A stretch of DNA of 64,000 nt from Flavobacteriaceae bacterium UBA1903. GTDB lineage: Bacteria > Bacteroidota > Bacteroidia > Flavobacteriales > Flavobacteriaceae. A program made the translations under genes and the position numbers. The stretch lies in the NCBI GenBank assembly GCA_002337605.1, contig DDGL01000014.1, positions 259,827 through 323,826 of the forward strand, read 5' to 3'. The notes under the pieces are model-generated. The model searched no databases. It had not been told where the DNA came from and worked only from the letters and a program-made list of their open reading frames with translations. Shown here piece after piece: positions 40,195-48,687 of the stretch (positions within the stretch are counted from its first letter, which is position 1; the number at the start of each line of letters is the position of its first letter).

Positions 40195-42675
40195 TTAAAA
40201 CGAAAATCCAAAAATTCCAGTCACCCCAAACTTTCTGGCTTCAGGATTGTCTAGATAATTTCCTCGGAAGTTGAAATCTAATCGGAAGATTTTGAAAATG
40301 TTTCCTATTCCAACACTGTATTCGTAATAAATATCTTCCGGCGCCTGCAACAAGGTTCCATTGGGAGCATTCAAGGCAATGTTTTCATCCGAGATCTGCC
40401 CATACACAGCTCTAAAACCAACTACCTCTCTTAAATCCAGCTCACGTAATAACGGAATTCTTGAAAAGATCCTTCCGCCAAAATTATGCTGCAAATGCAA
40501 TGATGCGTAGGTATCGCTTACAAACTCATAAAAATCCAGATTACTAAACGTATTGTACAGACTAAAAAGGGTTTGATTTCCAGGGATTGGACTTAGCAAA
40601 CCAAGAGGAACCGGATCGAATATTTTACCTACCTCAACGGTTGTAAATAAACGCCCTAAACCACCTATATTCCAGGGCTTACTATATAATCCCTGCAATT
40701 TAGAATATTCAAAATCTCCTCCAAAAGCGTCTTTAACACCGTAGGTATAGCCTAGGTAATAGTTTGCAAAATCGCCATCGTTAATTACAGTTCTTTCTAC
40801 ACCATATCCAGATGTTTTTCTTCCAGGGGCGTAAAAAAGACCTAATTCTATTTCAGGTTGTGAGATTTGAGATTTTACGTTTCCATCTTCATCGAAATAA
40901 GCAAGACTGAATGTTTCGGTGGCAGACTGTAATGTTCGGTAAGATCCTGTAATGCGGGCCGTAAAGTTTTTTGCTGGGTCAAAAGAAAATCCCGCTGTTG
41001 TTAAATTTACCCGCGTTAGTTTATCGTTTGCACCTACAGTAATTAGCGCAGAAGAGGCAAGACTTCTTCCCAATACATCGTTGCTGGTTGTTAAGCTAGC
41101 TCCTGTTTGTTCGGTATCTTTTCTGTTTCCTCCAAAAACTGTCAATCTGCTCTTTCTATCTAGCAGCCATTTTGCTGAAACCCCATATTTGAATCGTTCG
41201 TCCCTGAATCCGTAGGCACCAAATACTTCCAGTCGCCAGGGATCGTTTTGACTAAAGTAGGTTCTACCTCCTAATCGCAGGCGTAATCCTTCGGCTTCGT
41301 TAAAGCCAAATATTGAAAAAACCGGCCCTACATCTACATTTCCAACCTCGTAATATCCCGATGCCAGCGTCGCTCCAATTTTATAAAATGTCTGGAAACG
41401 AGGAACGGTCTTTAGAGTATCCAGCATTCTATAGACGCCCTCTTCATCTTTGTTGAGCTCTTCCATCCGCTTTTCTGCCCAGAATTCGTCCGGGCGGTTA
41501 TAAATCTCCTCGTTGTAAGGATCTACCTGCTCGCCATAAAAGCTCTTTTCCTTCGGAATATCAAACGAATAATTATCGTATAAAGTAGTTCGTCTACCGT
41601 AGACCCCCTGGGCTTCTTCTTTTTTTCTGAAACTGAAATCACTTAAAAAGTAATCCCGGGTGATCAGAAAAATAGAATCGTTTAGCACATCAAATTCCTG
41701 TTCAATATACACTTCACGCACCCAGTTAAGGTTGGCACTTTTTGACGCCTGAAGATTAATTTCTTTGATCGCAAACGTAGTATCATTCACCCAAAAATCA
41801 CCTTTAAAGGTAAGCTCTCCTTTACGGCGCGGATAATACACAATGTTATAACACCACTTATTATCACGGTAGGCACTGTCCAGCAATACGTAATTGTAAA
41901 CATCTATTCCTGTTCGGGAAAGCGGACTTGTGAAGGCTTTGTCAAAAAACTTGAGGTAATTTTCATACACATCATATTCCTTGTAGAGATCTTTTACAAA
42001 GGCAATGAGTGTCTGGTTGTTTTCAAAACCACTGTTCTTATTTCCTTCCAGAATTTCTTTTTCTTCATTCAGCAAGTTATCGCCATATACTTTCGAAATA
42101 GCCTCATTTATAAATATTGGCAAATAGCTATTTCCCGTAATGTTGGAAGTGTCTATCTGGTCCCAGATAAACTCCATTCCCTTAAATATCTTGCTCTTTA
42201 TTAAGGTAGAATCTATAGTATTGAGGTCAAATTCCAGCTTTTCATATTTATCGTAGCTATACTGGTTAAATTTTTTCACCCCGTTCTCCCGCCGGTTTTC
42301 CCAGATTTTCCGAAGAATTACAAGTGCAGGATTGTCCTTTTTTGAAGTTTTCCCACTAAAGATTACCACTTCATCCAGAGCAGAAGCTTCTTCAGTCAAT
42401 TCTACTTCCATCTTATAGGTAGTTTTTCCTTCTAAAGGAACTTCCTTTGTTTCATATCCAATAAAAGAAAATAGTACAGCAGTATAATCGTCGTCACTTT
42501 CCAGATAGAACCTACCCTCTTCGTTGGTAATAGTCCCTACATTACTATCTTTAAAAATAACATTGGCAAAAGCAACAGACGTTCCAGTGGCATCCTTCAC
42601 CACACCACTCACCTTGGTTTGTGCTGATGCAAAAGTTGTAAGTAAAATAAAAACCAGATAGTAAAAGTGCTTCAT
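40195..42675 (-). CDS. DUF5686 outer membrane protein with carboxypeptidase-like regulatory domain
   Basis: Outer-membrane protein of 826 residues. Signal peptide 1-18, CarboxypepD_reg-like domain about 20-95 (GVVKDATGTSVAFANVIFKD, ITNEEGRFYLES), then DUF5686: a mixed N-terminal part with KYEKLEFDLNTID and a C-terminal barrel ending in FGVTGIFGFSF with a terminal phenylalanine. The family is common in Bacteroidota and uncharacterised. It stands alone on its strand with 270-base and 140-base gaps either side. Confidence 0.88.
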   Translation of the reverse strand: MKHFYYLVFILLTTFASAQTKVSGVVKDATGTSVAFANVIFKDSNVGTITNEEGRFYLESDDDYTAVLFSFIGYETKEVPLEGKTTYKMEVELTEEASALDEVVIFSGKTSKKDNPALVILRKIWENRRENGVKKFNQYSYDKYEKLEFDLNTIDSTLIKSKIFKGMEFIWDQIDTSNITGNSYLPIFINEAISKVYGDNLLNEEKEILEGNKNSGFENNQTLIAFVKDLYKEYDVYENYLKFFDKAFTSPLSRTGIDVYNYVLLDSAYRDNKWCYNIVYYPRRKGELTFKGDFWVNDTTFAIKEINLQASKSANLNWVREVYIEQEFDVLNDSIFLITRDYFLSDFSFRKKEEAQGVYGRRTTLYDNYSFDIPKEKSFYGEQVDPYNEEIYNRPDEFWAEKRMEELNKDEEGVYRMLDTLKTVPRFQTFYKIGATLASGYYEVGNVDVGPVFSIFGFNEAEGLRLRLGGRTYFSQNDPWRLEVFGAYGFRDERFKYGVSAKWLLDRKSRLTVFGGNRKDTEQTGASLTTSNDVLGRSLASSALITVGANDKLTRVNLTTAGFSFDPAKNFTARITGSYRTLQSATETFSLAYFDEDGNVKSQISQPEIELGLFYAPGRKTSGYGVERTVINDGDFANYYLGYTYGVKDAFGGDFEYSKLQGLYSKPWNIGGLGRLFTTVEVGKIFDPVPLGLLSPIPGNQTLFSLYNTFSNLDFYEFVSDTYASLHLQHNFGGRIFSRIPLLRELDLREVVGFRAVYGQISDENIALNAPNGTLLQAPEDIYYEYSVGIGNIFKIFRLDFNFRGNYLDNPEARKFGVTGIFGFSF

Positions 42676-42771
42676 AAGTAGGTAACGCTCAAACTGCTAT
42701 TAAATTTCAGCACTTTAGCGAACGCAAATAACGTGATTATTGGATTGTTTGACAATTAAAATAATCTTAAA

Positions 42772-42910
42772 AACATCCTCACATACCCTCTACTTCGAAT
42801 GGGAGGAACAAAATAAGGAGGAAATCATAAAAAATAATTCCAAAAAAAGAAAATCCCAATTTTTTCTTTCAACCCTCTAAAGCGTGGGTAAAATAGAATT
42901 TGGAATTTGT
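42772..42910. repeat. Repeat-rich gap between pdhB and the DUF5686 gene
   Basis: Holds a degraded C-rich palindromic element (ACATCCTCACATACCCTC then TTCGAATGGGAGGAAC, 42772-42810) and an inverted repeat AATTCCAAA / TTTGGAATT enclosing about 55 bases (from 42833 to 42910). No coding sequence is seen in the gap 42676-42946. Confidence 0.5.
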
Positions 42911-42946
42911 TCTTTGATTATGAACCTTCTTGAAAAGAAGAATAAA

Positions 42947-43927
42947 TTAGTCCTTGTACATGACCTTCTTTACTGCTTTAATGACATCTTCACTATTAGG
43001 CAACCATTCTTTAAGTAAAACAGGGGAGTAAGGTGCTGGGGTGTCTGCCGTGTTTATTTTTACAATAGGAGCATCCAAATAGTCAAATATCTGACTTTGC
43101 ACCTGGTAGGTAATTTCAGTAGCTACATTTCCAAAAGGCCAGGCCTCTTCCAAAACCACTAGGCGATTGGTTTTCTTAACCGATTCCATAATGGCATCGT
43201 GATCCATAGGACGAACGGTGCGTAAGTCGATAATTTCACATTCGATACCGTCTTTAGCTAATTCCTCAGCTGCCTTGTAAGCTTCTTTGATAATTTTTCC
43301 GAAGGACACTATTGTTACATCTGTCCCTTTTCGTTTTATCTCGGCAACCCCTAACGGAATAAGATATTCCCCTTCCGGCACTTCGCCTTTATCCCCATAC
43401 ATTTGCTCACTTTCCATAAAAATTACGGGATCATCGTCACGGATAGCACTCTTGAGCAATCCTTTAGCATCTGCCGGATTACTAGGCACTACTACTTTTA
43501 AACCCGGTGTATTGGCAAACCAGCTTTCAAAAGCCTGTGAGTGTGTGGCGGCTAGTTGACCCGCACTAGCGGTTGGGCCACGGAAAACGATAGGACACTT
43601 TAACTGTCCCCCACTCATTTGTCTAATCTTTGCAGCATTATTAATGATCTGGTCAATTCCTACTAGGGAGAAATTGAATGTCATATATTCTACGATTGGT
43701 CTATTGCCTGTCATAGTACTACCAATAGCAATACCCGCAAAGCCAAGTTCCGAAATAGGTGTATCTATAACGCGCTTGGCGCCAAATTCGTCCAACATTC
43801 CTTTACTGGCTTTATAAGCACCATTGTATTCGGCCACTTCTTCACCCATTAAATAAATGGACTCATCCTTGCGCATTTCTTCGCTCATTGCCTCGCAAAT
43901 GGCTTCTCTAAATTGTAATGTTTTCAT
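42947..43927 (-). CDS. pdhB: Pyruvate dehydrogenase E1 component, beta subunit
   Basis: Transketolase-like subunit of pyruvate dehydrogenase, 326 residues. Landmarks: REAICEAMSEEMRKDE at the start, YLMGEEVAEYNGAYKASKGM, DTPISELGFAGIAIG and EAWPFGNVATEITYQVQ. Unlike the fused enzyme at 2178, this is a separate beta subunit of the pyruvate type. The E1 alpha and E2 genes are not next to it, as usual in flavobacteria. Divergent from etfB, with a perfect 18-base palindrome between them. Confidence 0.93.
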   Translation of the reverse strand: MKTLQFREAICEAMSEEMRKDESIYLMGEEVAEYNGAYKASKGMLDEFGAKRVIDTPISELGFAGIAIGSTMTGNRPIVEYMTFNFSLVGIDQIINNAAKIRQMSGGQLKCPIVFRGPTASAGQLAATHSQAFESWFANTPGLKVVVPSNPADAKGLLKSAIRDDDPVIFMESEQMYGDKGEVPEGEYLIPLGVAEIKRKGTDVTIVSFGKIIKEAYKAAEELAKDGIECEIIDLRTVRPMDHDAIMESVKKTNRLVVLEEAWPFGNVATEITYQVQSQIFDYLDAPIVKINTADTPAPYSPVLLKEWLPNSEDVIKAVKKVMYKD

Positions 43928-43973
43928 GTGGACTTTTTTTCTAGCTATTGATACCCTGAATACGACAGGAAGA

Positions 43974-43981
43974 CAAAAATA
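43974..43981 (-). promoter_or_regulatory. Promoter -7 element of pdhB
   Basis: TATTTTTG on the minus strand, 47 bases before the pdhB start; matches TAnnTTTG. Confidence 0.45.
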
Positions 43982-44040
43982 ATATTATTTGAGAGTACTT
44001 AAACCCTATCAGACAAATTTATTTAGTTTGGCTGAAATTT

Positions 44041-44058
44041 TACTATGCGCGCATAGTA
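44041..44058. promoter_or_regulatory. Perfect 18-base palindrome, candidate operator
   Basis: TACTATGCGCGCATAGTA, two perfect 9-base arms without spacer. It lies just upstream of the -7 element of etfB, covering the -33 region, and about 60 bases upstream of the pdhB -7 element. Its GC-rich core in AT-rich DNA makes a chance origin unlikely. Confidence 0.65.
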
Positions 44059-44076
44059 TTTCTGAATAATATTTGG

Positions 44077-44084
44077 TATCTTTG
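44077..44084 (+). promoter_or_regulatory. Promoter -7 element of etfB-etfA
   Basis: TATCTTTG matches TAnnTTTG and lies 36 bases before the etfB start codon. No TTG at the exact -33 distance. Confidence 0.55.
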
Positions 44085-44119
44085 ACATCCTAAAAATTTA
44101 CTACAAAAACAGAAAATAT

Positions 44120-44860
44120 ATGAAGATTTTAGTATGCATTAGCCACGTGCCGGATACTACTTCCAAAATTAATTTTACCGATGGTGACACAAAGTTCGAC
44201 ACCAATGGCGTGCAATTTGTAATTAATCCAAACGACGAGTTTGGTCTTACCCGCGCTATGTGGTTTAAAGAAAAACAAGGTGCAACTGTGCACGTTGTAA
44301 ATGTTGGCGGACCCGAAACCGAACCTACATTACGTAAAGCTTTAGCTATAGGTGCAGACGAAGCCATTAGAGTAAACACACCAGCAACCGATGGATACAG
44401 CGTTGCCAAACAACTGGCAAACGTAGTAAAAGATGGCGGATACGACCTAATAATTGGTGGTCGTGAAAGTATTGATTACAACGGCGGAATGGTGCCAGGA
44501 ATGGTAGCAAAAATGATTGACGCCAATTTTGTAAACACCTGTATTAGCCTTGAAATTGAAGGCGACAGTGCTACTGCTATCCGAGAGATTGACGGTGGTA
44601 AAGAAACTATTAGTACAAAACTCCCACTCGTTGTAGGAGGTCAAAAAGGACTGGTAGAAGAAAGTGATCTGCGTATCCCGAATATGAGGGGTATTATGCA
44701 GGCACGTTCTAAGCCTTTAAGCGTAAAAGAGCCTGTTGACGCAAATGCCAAAACAAGTACAAAAGCTTTTGAAAAACCAGCTCCAAAAGGAGCAGTTAAG
44801 CTAGTAGACAATGTAGATGAATTAGTAAATCTACTACACAACGAAGCAAAAGTAATATAA
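44120..44860 (+). CDS. etfB: Electron transfer flavoprotein, beta subunit
   Basis: Smaller ETF subunit, 246 residues, binds AMP and helps dock acyl-CoA dehydrogenases. N-terminal KILVCISHVPDTTSKI, AMP-site region DLIIGGRESIDYNGGMV and the C-terminal recognition-loop region KLPLVVGGQKGLVEESDLRIPNMRGIMQA (split at residues 173-201) are typical. Followed by etfA after a 95-base gap that holds a palindromic repeat. ETF would accept electrons from the acyl-CoA dehydrogenases of beta-oxidation. Confidence 0.95.
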   Translation: MKILVCISHVPDTTSKINFTDGDTKFDTNGVQFVINPNDEFGLTRAMWFKEKQGATVHVVNVGGPETEPTLRKALAIGADEAIRVNTPATDGYSVAKQLANVVKDGGYDLIIGGRESIDYNGGMVPGMVAKMIDANFVNTCISLEIEGDSATAIREIDGGKETISTKLPLVVGGQKGLVEESDLRIPNMRGIMQARSKPLSVKEPVDANAKTSTKAFEKPAPKGAVKLVDNVDELVNLLHNEAKVI

Positions 44861-44868
44861 ATCATATA

Positions 44869-44918
44869 ACATCTCCCCCCTCACCTTCGAAGGAGAAGGG
44901 TTGGAGGTGAGGATGTTT
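44869..44918. repeat. Large palindromic repeat between etfB and etfA
   Basis: Outer arms AACATC and GATGTT enclose CTCACCTTCGAAGGAGAAGG and AGGTGAG, giving a long hairpin of the C-rich family. In the transcript it lies between the two cistrons and could modulate relative levels of the subunits. Confidence 0.7.
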
Positions 44919-44955
44919 CCTTAAGAGGAAATCCATCTAATAAAATATAAAGACC

Positions 44956-45924
44956 ATGAGTGTTTTAGTATATACAGAATCCGAAAACGGATCATTTAAA
45001 AAGATAGCCCACGAAGCAGTTGCGTATGCAAAAGGAATTGCAGATACAATGGGCACAAACGTTACCGCTGTTTCAGTAAATGGTGGTGATGCTTCAGAAT
45101 TAGGAAAATTTGGCGCTTCAAAAGTGCTGGAAGTTTCTAATGAAAAATTAAAAAACTTTAATGCCGAAGCATATGCAGATGTGTTAGCACAAGCAGCTAA
45201 GGCAGAAGGCGCCAATGTAGTAGTACTTACTTCCAGCGCAAACAGTAAATTTATGGCACCTTTAGTAGCTGTAAATCTTGATGCTGGATATGTTCCTAAT
45301 GTAACAGAACTTCCTTCTTCTACAGCACCTTTCACCGTAAAGCACAGTGTTTTTACCAACAAAGCTTTTAGCAATACTGAAATTAACACTGAAGTAAAAG
45401 TAATTGGCCTTGGTAAAAATGCCTACGGAGTTAAAGAAAACGAAACTTCAGTAACCACCGAAGCTTTTTCACCATCGTTATCTGATGATGATTTCTCTAC
45501 CGAAGTAGTTTCCGTAGACAAAGCAACAGATAAAGTAACCATCGCAGATGCCGAAATAGTTGTTTCTGCAGGTCGTGGTATGAAAGGTCCGGAAAACTGG
45601 GGAATGATAGAAGAATTAGCCGAAACGCTTGGCGCAGCAACCGCCTGTTCTAAGCCAGTAAGTGATATGGGCTGGAGACCACACAGCGAGCACGTTGGAC
45701 AAACAGGAAAGCCTGTAGCTTCTAACTTATACATTGCTATTGGTATTTCTGGTGCTATTCAGCATTTAGCCGGAATTAACGCTTCAAAAACCAAAGTGGT
45801 GATTAACAACGACCCAGAAGCTCCTTTCTTTAAAGCAGCAGACTACGGTATAGTAGGTGATGCTTTTGAAGTAGTACCACAACTGGTGGAAAAACTGAAA
45901 GAATTCAAAGCACAGAATAATTAA
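44956..45924 (+). CDS. etfA: Electron transfer flavoprotein, alpha subunit
   Basis: FAD-binding ETF subunit of 322 residues. N-terminal part as in the beta subunit; the C-terminal FAD domain has SAGRGMKGPENWGMIEELAE near 196-215, the arginine in WRPHSEHVGQTGKPV and IAIGISGAIQHLAGINAS, and ends with FFKAADYGIVGDAFEVVPQL. Partner of etfB. A strong hairpin terminator follows. Confidence 0.96.
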   Translation: MSVLVYTESENGSFKKIAHEAVAYAKGIADTMGTNVTAVSVNGGDASELGKFGASKVLEVSNEKLKNFNAEAYADVLAQAAKAEGANVVVLTSSANSKFMAPLVAVNLDAGYVPNVTELPSSTAPFTVKHSVFTNKAFSNTEINTEVKVIGLGKNAYGVKENETSVTTEAFSPSLSDDDFSTEVVSVDKATDKVTIADAEIVVSAGRGMKGPENWGMIEELAETLGAATACSKPVSDMGWRPHSEHVGQTGKPVASNLYIAIGISGAIQHLAGINASKTKVVINNDPEAPFFKAADYGIVGDAFEVVPQLVEKLKEFKAQNN

Positions 45925-46021
45925 TTGTTCTTACACCGAAATGGTTGCTGAGTGATTTCTTTTGCAAAAAAAGAAATTGTATCGAAGCAAGAACGCATAT
46001 TTTTTTAGTAATTTGTGCCCG

Positions 46022-46069
46022 AAAATGGGCTGTTTAGATTTGCCAAGCCTTATTTAAACAGCCCATTTT
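46022..46069 (+). terminator. Intrinsic terminator after etfA
   Basis: 15-base perfect stem AAAATGGGCTGTTTA with TAAACAGCCCATTTT, loop of 18 bases, followed by TTTTTAG. It ends about 100 bases beyond the etfA stop codon. Confidence 0.8.
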
Positions 46070-46089
46070 TTAGTTGCCAATTTTATTCT

Positions 46090-46160
46090 TCCCGTCCCTA
46101 AAGGGTAAAAATTGGCTTATAAATATTGTTAAAAATCTTCCCTTTAGGGTTAGGGCAAAG
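46090..46160. repeat. CCCTAAAGGG / CCCTTTAGGG repeat pair
   Basis: CGTCCCTAAAGGGTAAAA near 46095 and CTTCCCTTTAGGGTTAGGGC near 46138 form two small palindromes in the leader of the next gene. Probably another interspersed element. Confidence 0.5.
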
Positions 46161-46176
46161 GTTTTAAGTGCGAAGA

Positions 46177-46803
46177 ATGAGCCTAGTACGATTAAATATA
46201 AAAGGAATTTCCTACAGCCAGACGCAGAATGGTGCGTATGCCCTTATTTTAAATGAAGAAGACGGAGAACGCAAACTTCCTATAGTAATTGGCGCTTTCG
46301 AGGCGCAGTCTATAGCCATTGCGCTAGAAAAAGAGATCAAGCCTCCTCGCCCACTTACCCACGATTTATTTAAAAATTTTGCCGACAGGTTTTCTATTGT
46401 AGTAAAACAGGTTATTATTCACAAGCTGGTGGACGGTGTTTTTTACTCCAGTATTATTTGCGAACGCGATAATCTGGAAGAGATCATTGATGCCCGCACA
46501 AGTGATGCAATTGCTTTGGCGCTTCGGTTTAAAGCCCCGATATTTACCTATAAGGCCATCTTAGAAAAAGCGGGTATTTACCTGAAATCTACTCCTAGCA
46601 AAAAGAAGAAAATTTCAAAAGAAGAAGAAACAATATTAGAGGAGCTTATCTTAGGGGACGATGCTGAATCCACTCCAAAAAAAGCTCAGGATTTTTCCAA
46701 ATACACGCTCAAAGAACTCAATACCATGCTTGACGAAGCTGTCTCTAACGAAGATTATGAGCGCGCTGCAAGCATTCGGGATGAAGTCTCTAAACGCTCC
46801 TAA
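46177..46803 (+). CDS. Bifunctional nuclease family protein (DUF151) with UVR-like C-terminus
   Basis: Protein of 208 residues from the ATG at 46177 (MSLVRLNIKGISYSQ); a GTG three codons earlier is possible. Residues 1-135 are the bifunctional nuclease domain: YALILNEEDGERKLPIVIGAFEAQSIAIALE (split), then IDARTSDAIALALRFKAPIF. The C-terminal 40 residues (LKELNTMLDEAVSNEDYERA, then ASIRDEVSKR) resemble a UvrB/UvrC interaction motif. Such proteins are found throughout Bacteroidota; a nucleic-acid role is plausible but untested in this group. Confidence 0.88.
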   Translation: MSLVRLNIKGISYSQTQNGAYALILNEEDGERKLPIVIGAFEAQSIAIALEKEIKPPRPLTHDLFKNFADRFSIVVKQVIIHKLVDGVFYSSIICERDNLEEIIDARTSDAIALALRFKAPIFTYKAILEKAGIYLKSTPSKKKKISKEEETILEELILGDDAESTPKKAQDFSKYTLKELNTMLDEAVSNEDYERAASIRDEVSKRS

Positions 46804-46821
46804 CATATTACTTCTTTTTGT

Positions 46822-48573
46822 ATGCAAAATTTTCAGAAATTAGTTTTTATTTTTTCTTTTTTAGGAGTCTTTACATCTGTTTTCGGGCAATCTATTGAAA
46901 AGGACTGGAACGTTACAGCAATTGAAAATGCCTCAGAAAATTCACTTTTCAAGACTACTGAAAACGATATCCTTTCATTAAAAGACGGTATTTTTAACTA
47001 TCAAGATGCAGCCAACGAAAGCCTAAAAGCTTCAGGTGATTATATATACCAAAACAACTTGCTGGTTTTATTTTTCAATACGCCAAAAGACACGATCCGC
47101 AGATACAGAATTACCCAACTCACAGACACTTCTCTTTCTTTTACTGAAAAAAACACTGTTTACCAGCTCTCTGCTCCTTCGCAAACTGAAATTTCGGACG
47201 TAACAGCAACCCCTACAGTTATAAATCAAAATGATAAAAGCAATATTGCTTTAGACCCCTCCAAAGGATTGGGCGTTAGCTTAAACAGCATTTTCAGAGG
47301 TGTTCTTGGGATGATTTTCTTACTGTTTGTTTGTTTCTTATTAAGCAGTAACCGAAGAAACATAGACTGGCGCCTAGTGCTCACTGGCTTAGCGCTTCAG
47401 CTTATTTTTGCGCTACTGGTTTTAAAAGTACCTTTTGTAGCAGGTGTTTTCGATTGGATTAGTGACAAAGTAGTAACCTTCCTTAACTTCAGTGAAAAAG
47501 GGGCCGAGTTTCTCTTTGGCGGTCTGGTGACAGATATGGACACTTTTGGATACATCTTTGCATTTAAGGTATTGCCCACTATTGTGTTCTTTTCCGCATT
47601 TACATCCCTACTTTATTATTTGGGCATTTTACAACTGTTTGTAAAAGCCTTTGCCTGGGTTATGAGTAAAACCATGCGATTATCCGGTGCCGAAAGCCTT
47701 GCTGCAGCAGCAAATATCTTTATAGGACAAACCGAAGCCCCTTTGGTAGTAAAACCTTATTTAGACCGCATGACAAAATCTGAAATGCTCTGTTTAATGG
47801 TAGGTGGCATGGCTACAATTGCCGGAGGAGTTTTGGCAGCTTTTATTGCCTTTTTAGGGGGTGATAGCGATGTTGAAAAAATTATTTTTGCGAAACATTT
47901 ATTAACAGCTTCTATTATGTCTGCTCCTGCAGCCATCATCATTGCAAAAATGCTCTATCCGGAAACCGAGAAAGTAGATAAAAAACTGGATATTAGTAAA
48001 GAAAAAATAGGAACCAACATATTGGACGCCATCTCCAGAGGAACTACAGAAGGATTAAAACTAGCCGTAAATGTTGGTGCCATGTTATTGGTTTTTACAG
48101 CTGTTATTGCAGTTTTTAACTGGATAACCGTAGACATAATTGGCGCCCCAACCGGATTAAACGATGTAATTGCTTCTGCTACCGAGGGACGCTACAGCGG
48201 ATTTTCATTACAATATATTCTTGGAAATGTTTTTGCTCCTATTGCCTGGATAATTGGAGTACCAGCAGAAGATATGATTGTAATTGGCCAGTTACTTGGT
48301 GAGAAAACCATCTTAAACGAATTTTTTGCCTACGCCTCCCTTAGCGAATTAAAGCAAGCAGGAGCCATCTCTAACTACAGGTCTATCGTTATTGCCACCT
48401 ATGCGCTTTGCGGATTTGCAAATTTTGCCTCCATTGGAATTCAGATTGGTGGTATTGGGGTATTAGCTCCAAAACAACGCAAAACCTTAGCAAGGTTTGG
48501 AATAAAAGCATTAATTGGCGGTACCGTGGCAGCATTACTTACTGCAACTATTGCCGGAATGTTAATGGGTTAA
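46822..48573 (+). CDS. CNT-family nucleoside transporter with N-terminal secreted-type extension
   Basis: Concentrative nucleoside transporter of 583 residues. The transport domain starts near residue 150 and has the CNT motifs GIFIGQTEAPLVVKPYL-type (here ANIFIGQTEAPLVVKPYL), SKTMRLSGAESLAAAAN, and ALCGFANFASIGIQIGG, with about ten helices. Before it lie a cleavable-looking signal (residues 1-22, FSFLGVFTSVFG) and about 120 residues that resemble a small lipocalin-like or copper-resistance-like sandwich (DWNVTAIENASENSLFKT). That domain would face the periplasm and might bind nucleosides. It starts 18 bases after the nuclease gene and precedes thyA, so a link to nucleotide salvage is plausible. 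Confidence 0.9.
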   Translation: MQNFQKLVFIFSFLGVFTSVFGQSIEKDWNVTAIENASENSLFKTTENDILSLKDGIFNYQDAANESLKASGDYIYQNNLLVLFFNTPKDTIRRYRITQLTDTSLSFTEKNTVYQLSAPSQTEISDVTATPTVINQNDKSNIALDPSKGLGVSLNSIFRGVLGMIFLLFVCFLLSSNRRNIDWRLVLTGLALQLIFALLVLKVPFVAGVFDWISDKVVTFLNFSEKGAEFLFGGLVTDMDTFGYIFAFKVLPTIVFFSAFTSLLYYLGILQLFVKAFAWVMSKTMRLSGAESLAAAANIFIGQTEAPLVVKPYLDRMTKSEMLCLMVGGMATIAGGVLAAFIAFLGGDSDVEKIIFAKHLLTASIMSAPAAIIIAKMLYPETEKVDKKLDISKEKIGTNILDAISRGTTEGLKLAVNVGAMLLVFTAVIAVFNWITVDIIGAPTGLNDVIASATEGRYSGFSLQYILGNVFAPIAWIIGVPAEDMIVIGQLLGEKTILNEFFAYASLSELKQAGAISNYRSIVIATYALCGFANFASIGIQIGGIGVLAPKQRKTLARFGIKALIGGTVAALLTATIAGMLMG

Positions 48574-48687
48574 TTCTTTTTTACACTTCAAAGTACGTTG
48601 ATAACTTGTAATAAATCTCACCGATTTCAGTTTAAAGAGTAGCGGTACTTTTTTACATTTAAACCATTCAAAAAATAAGGCAGTATA

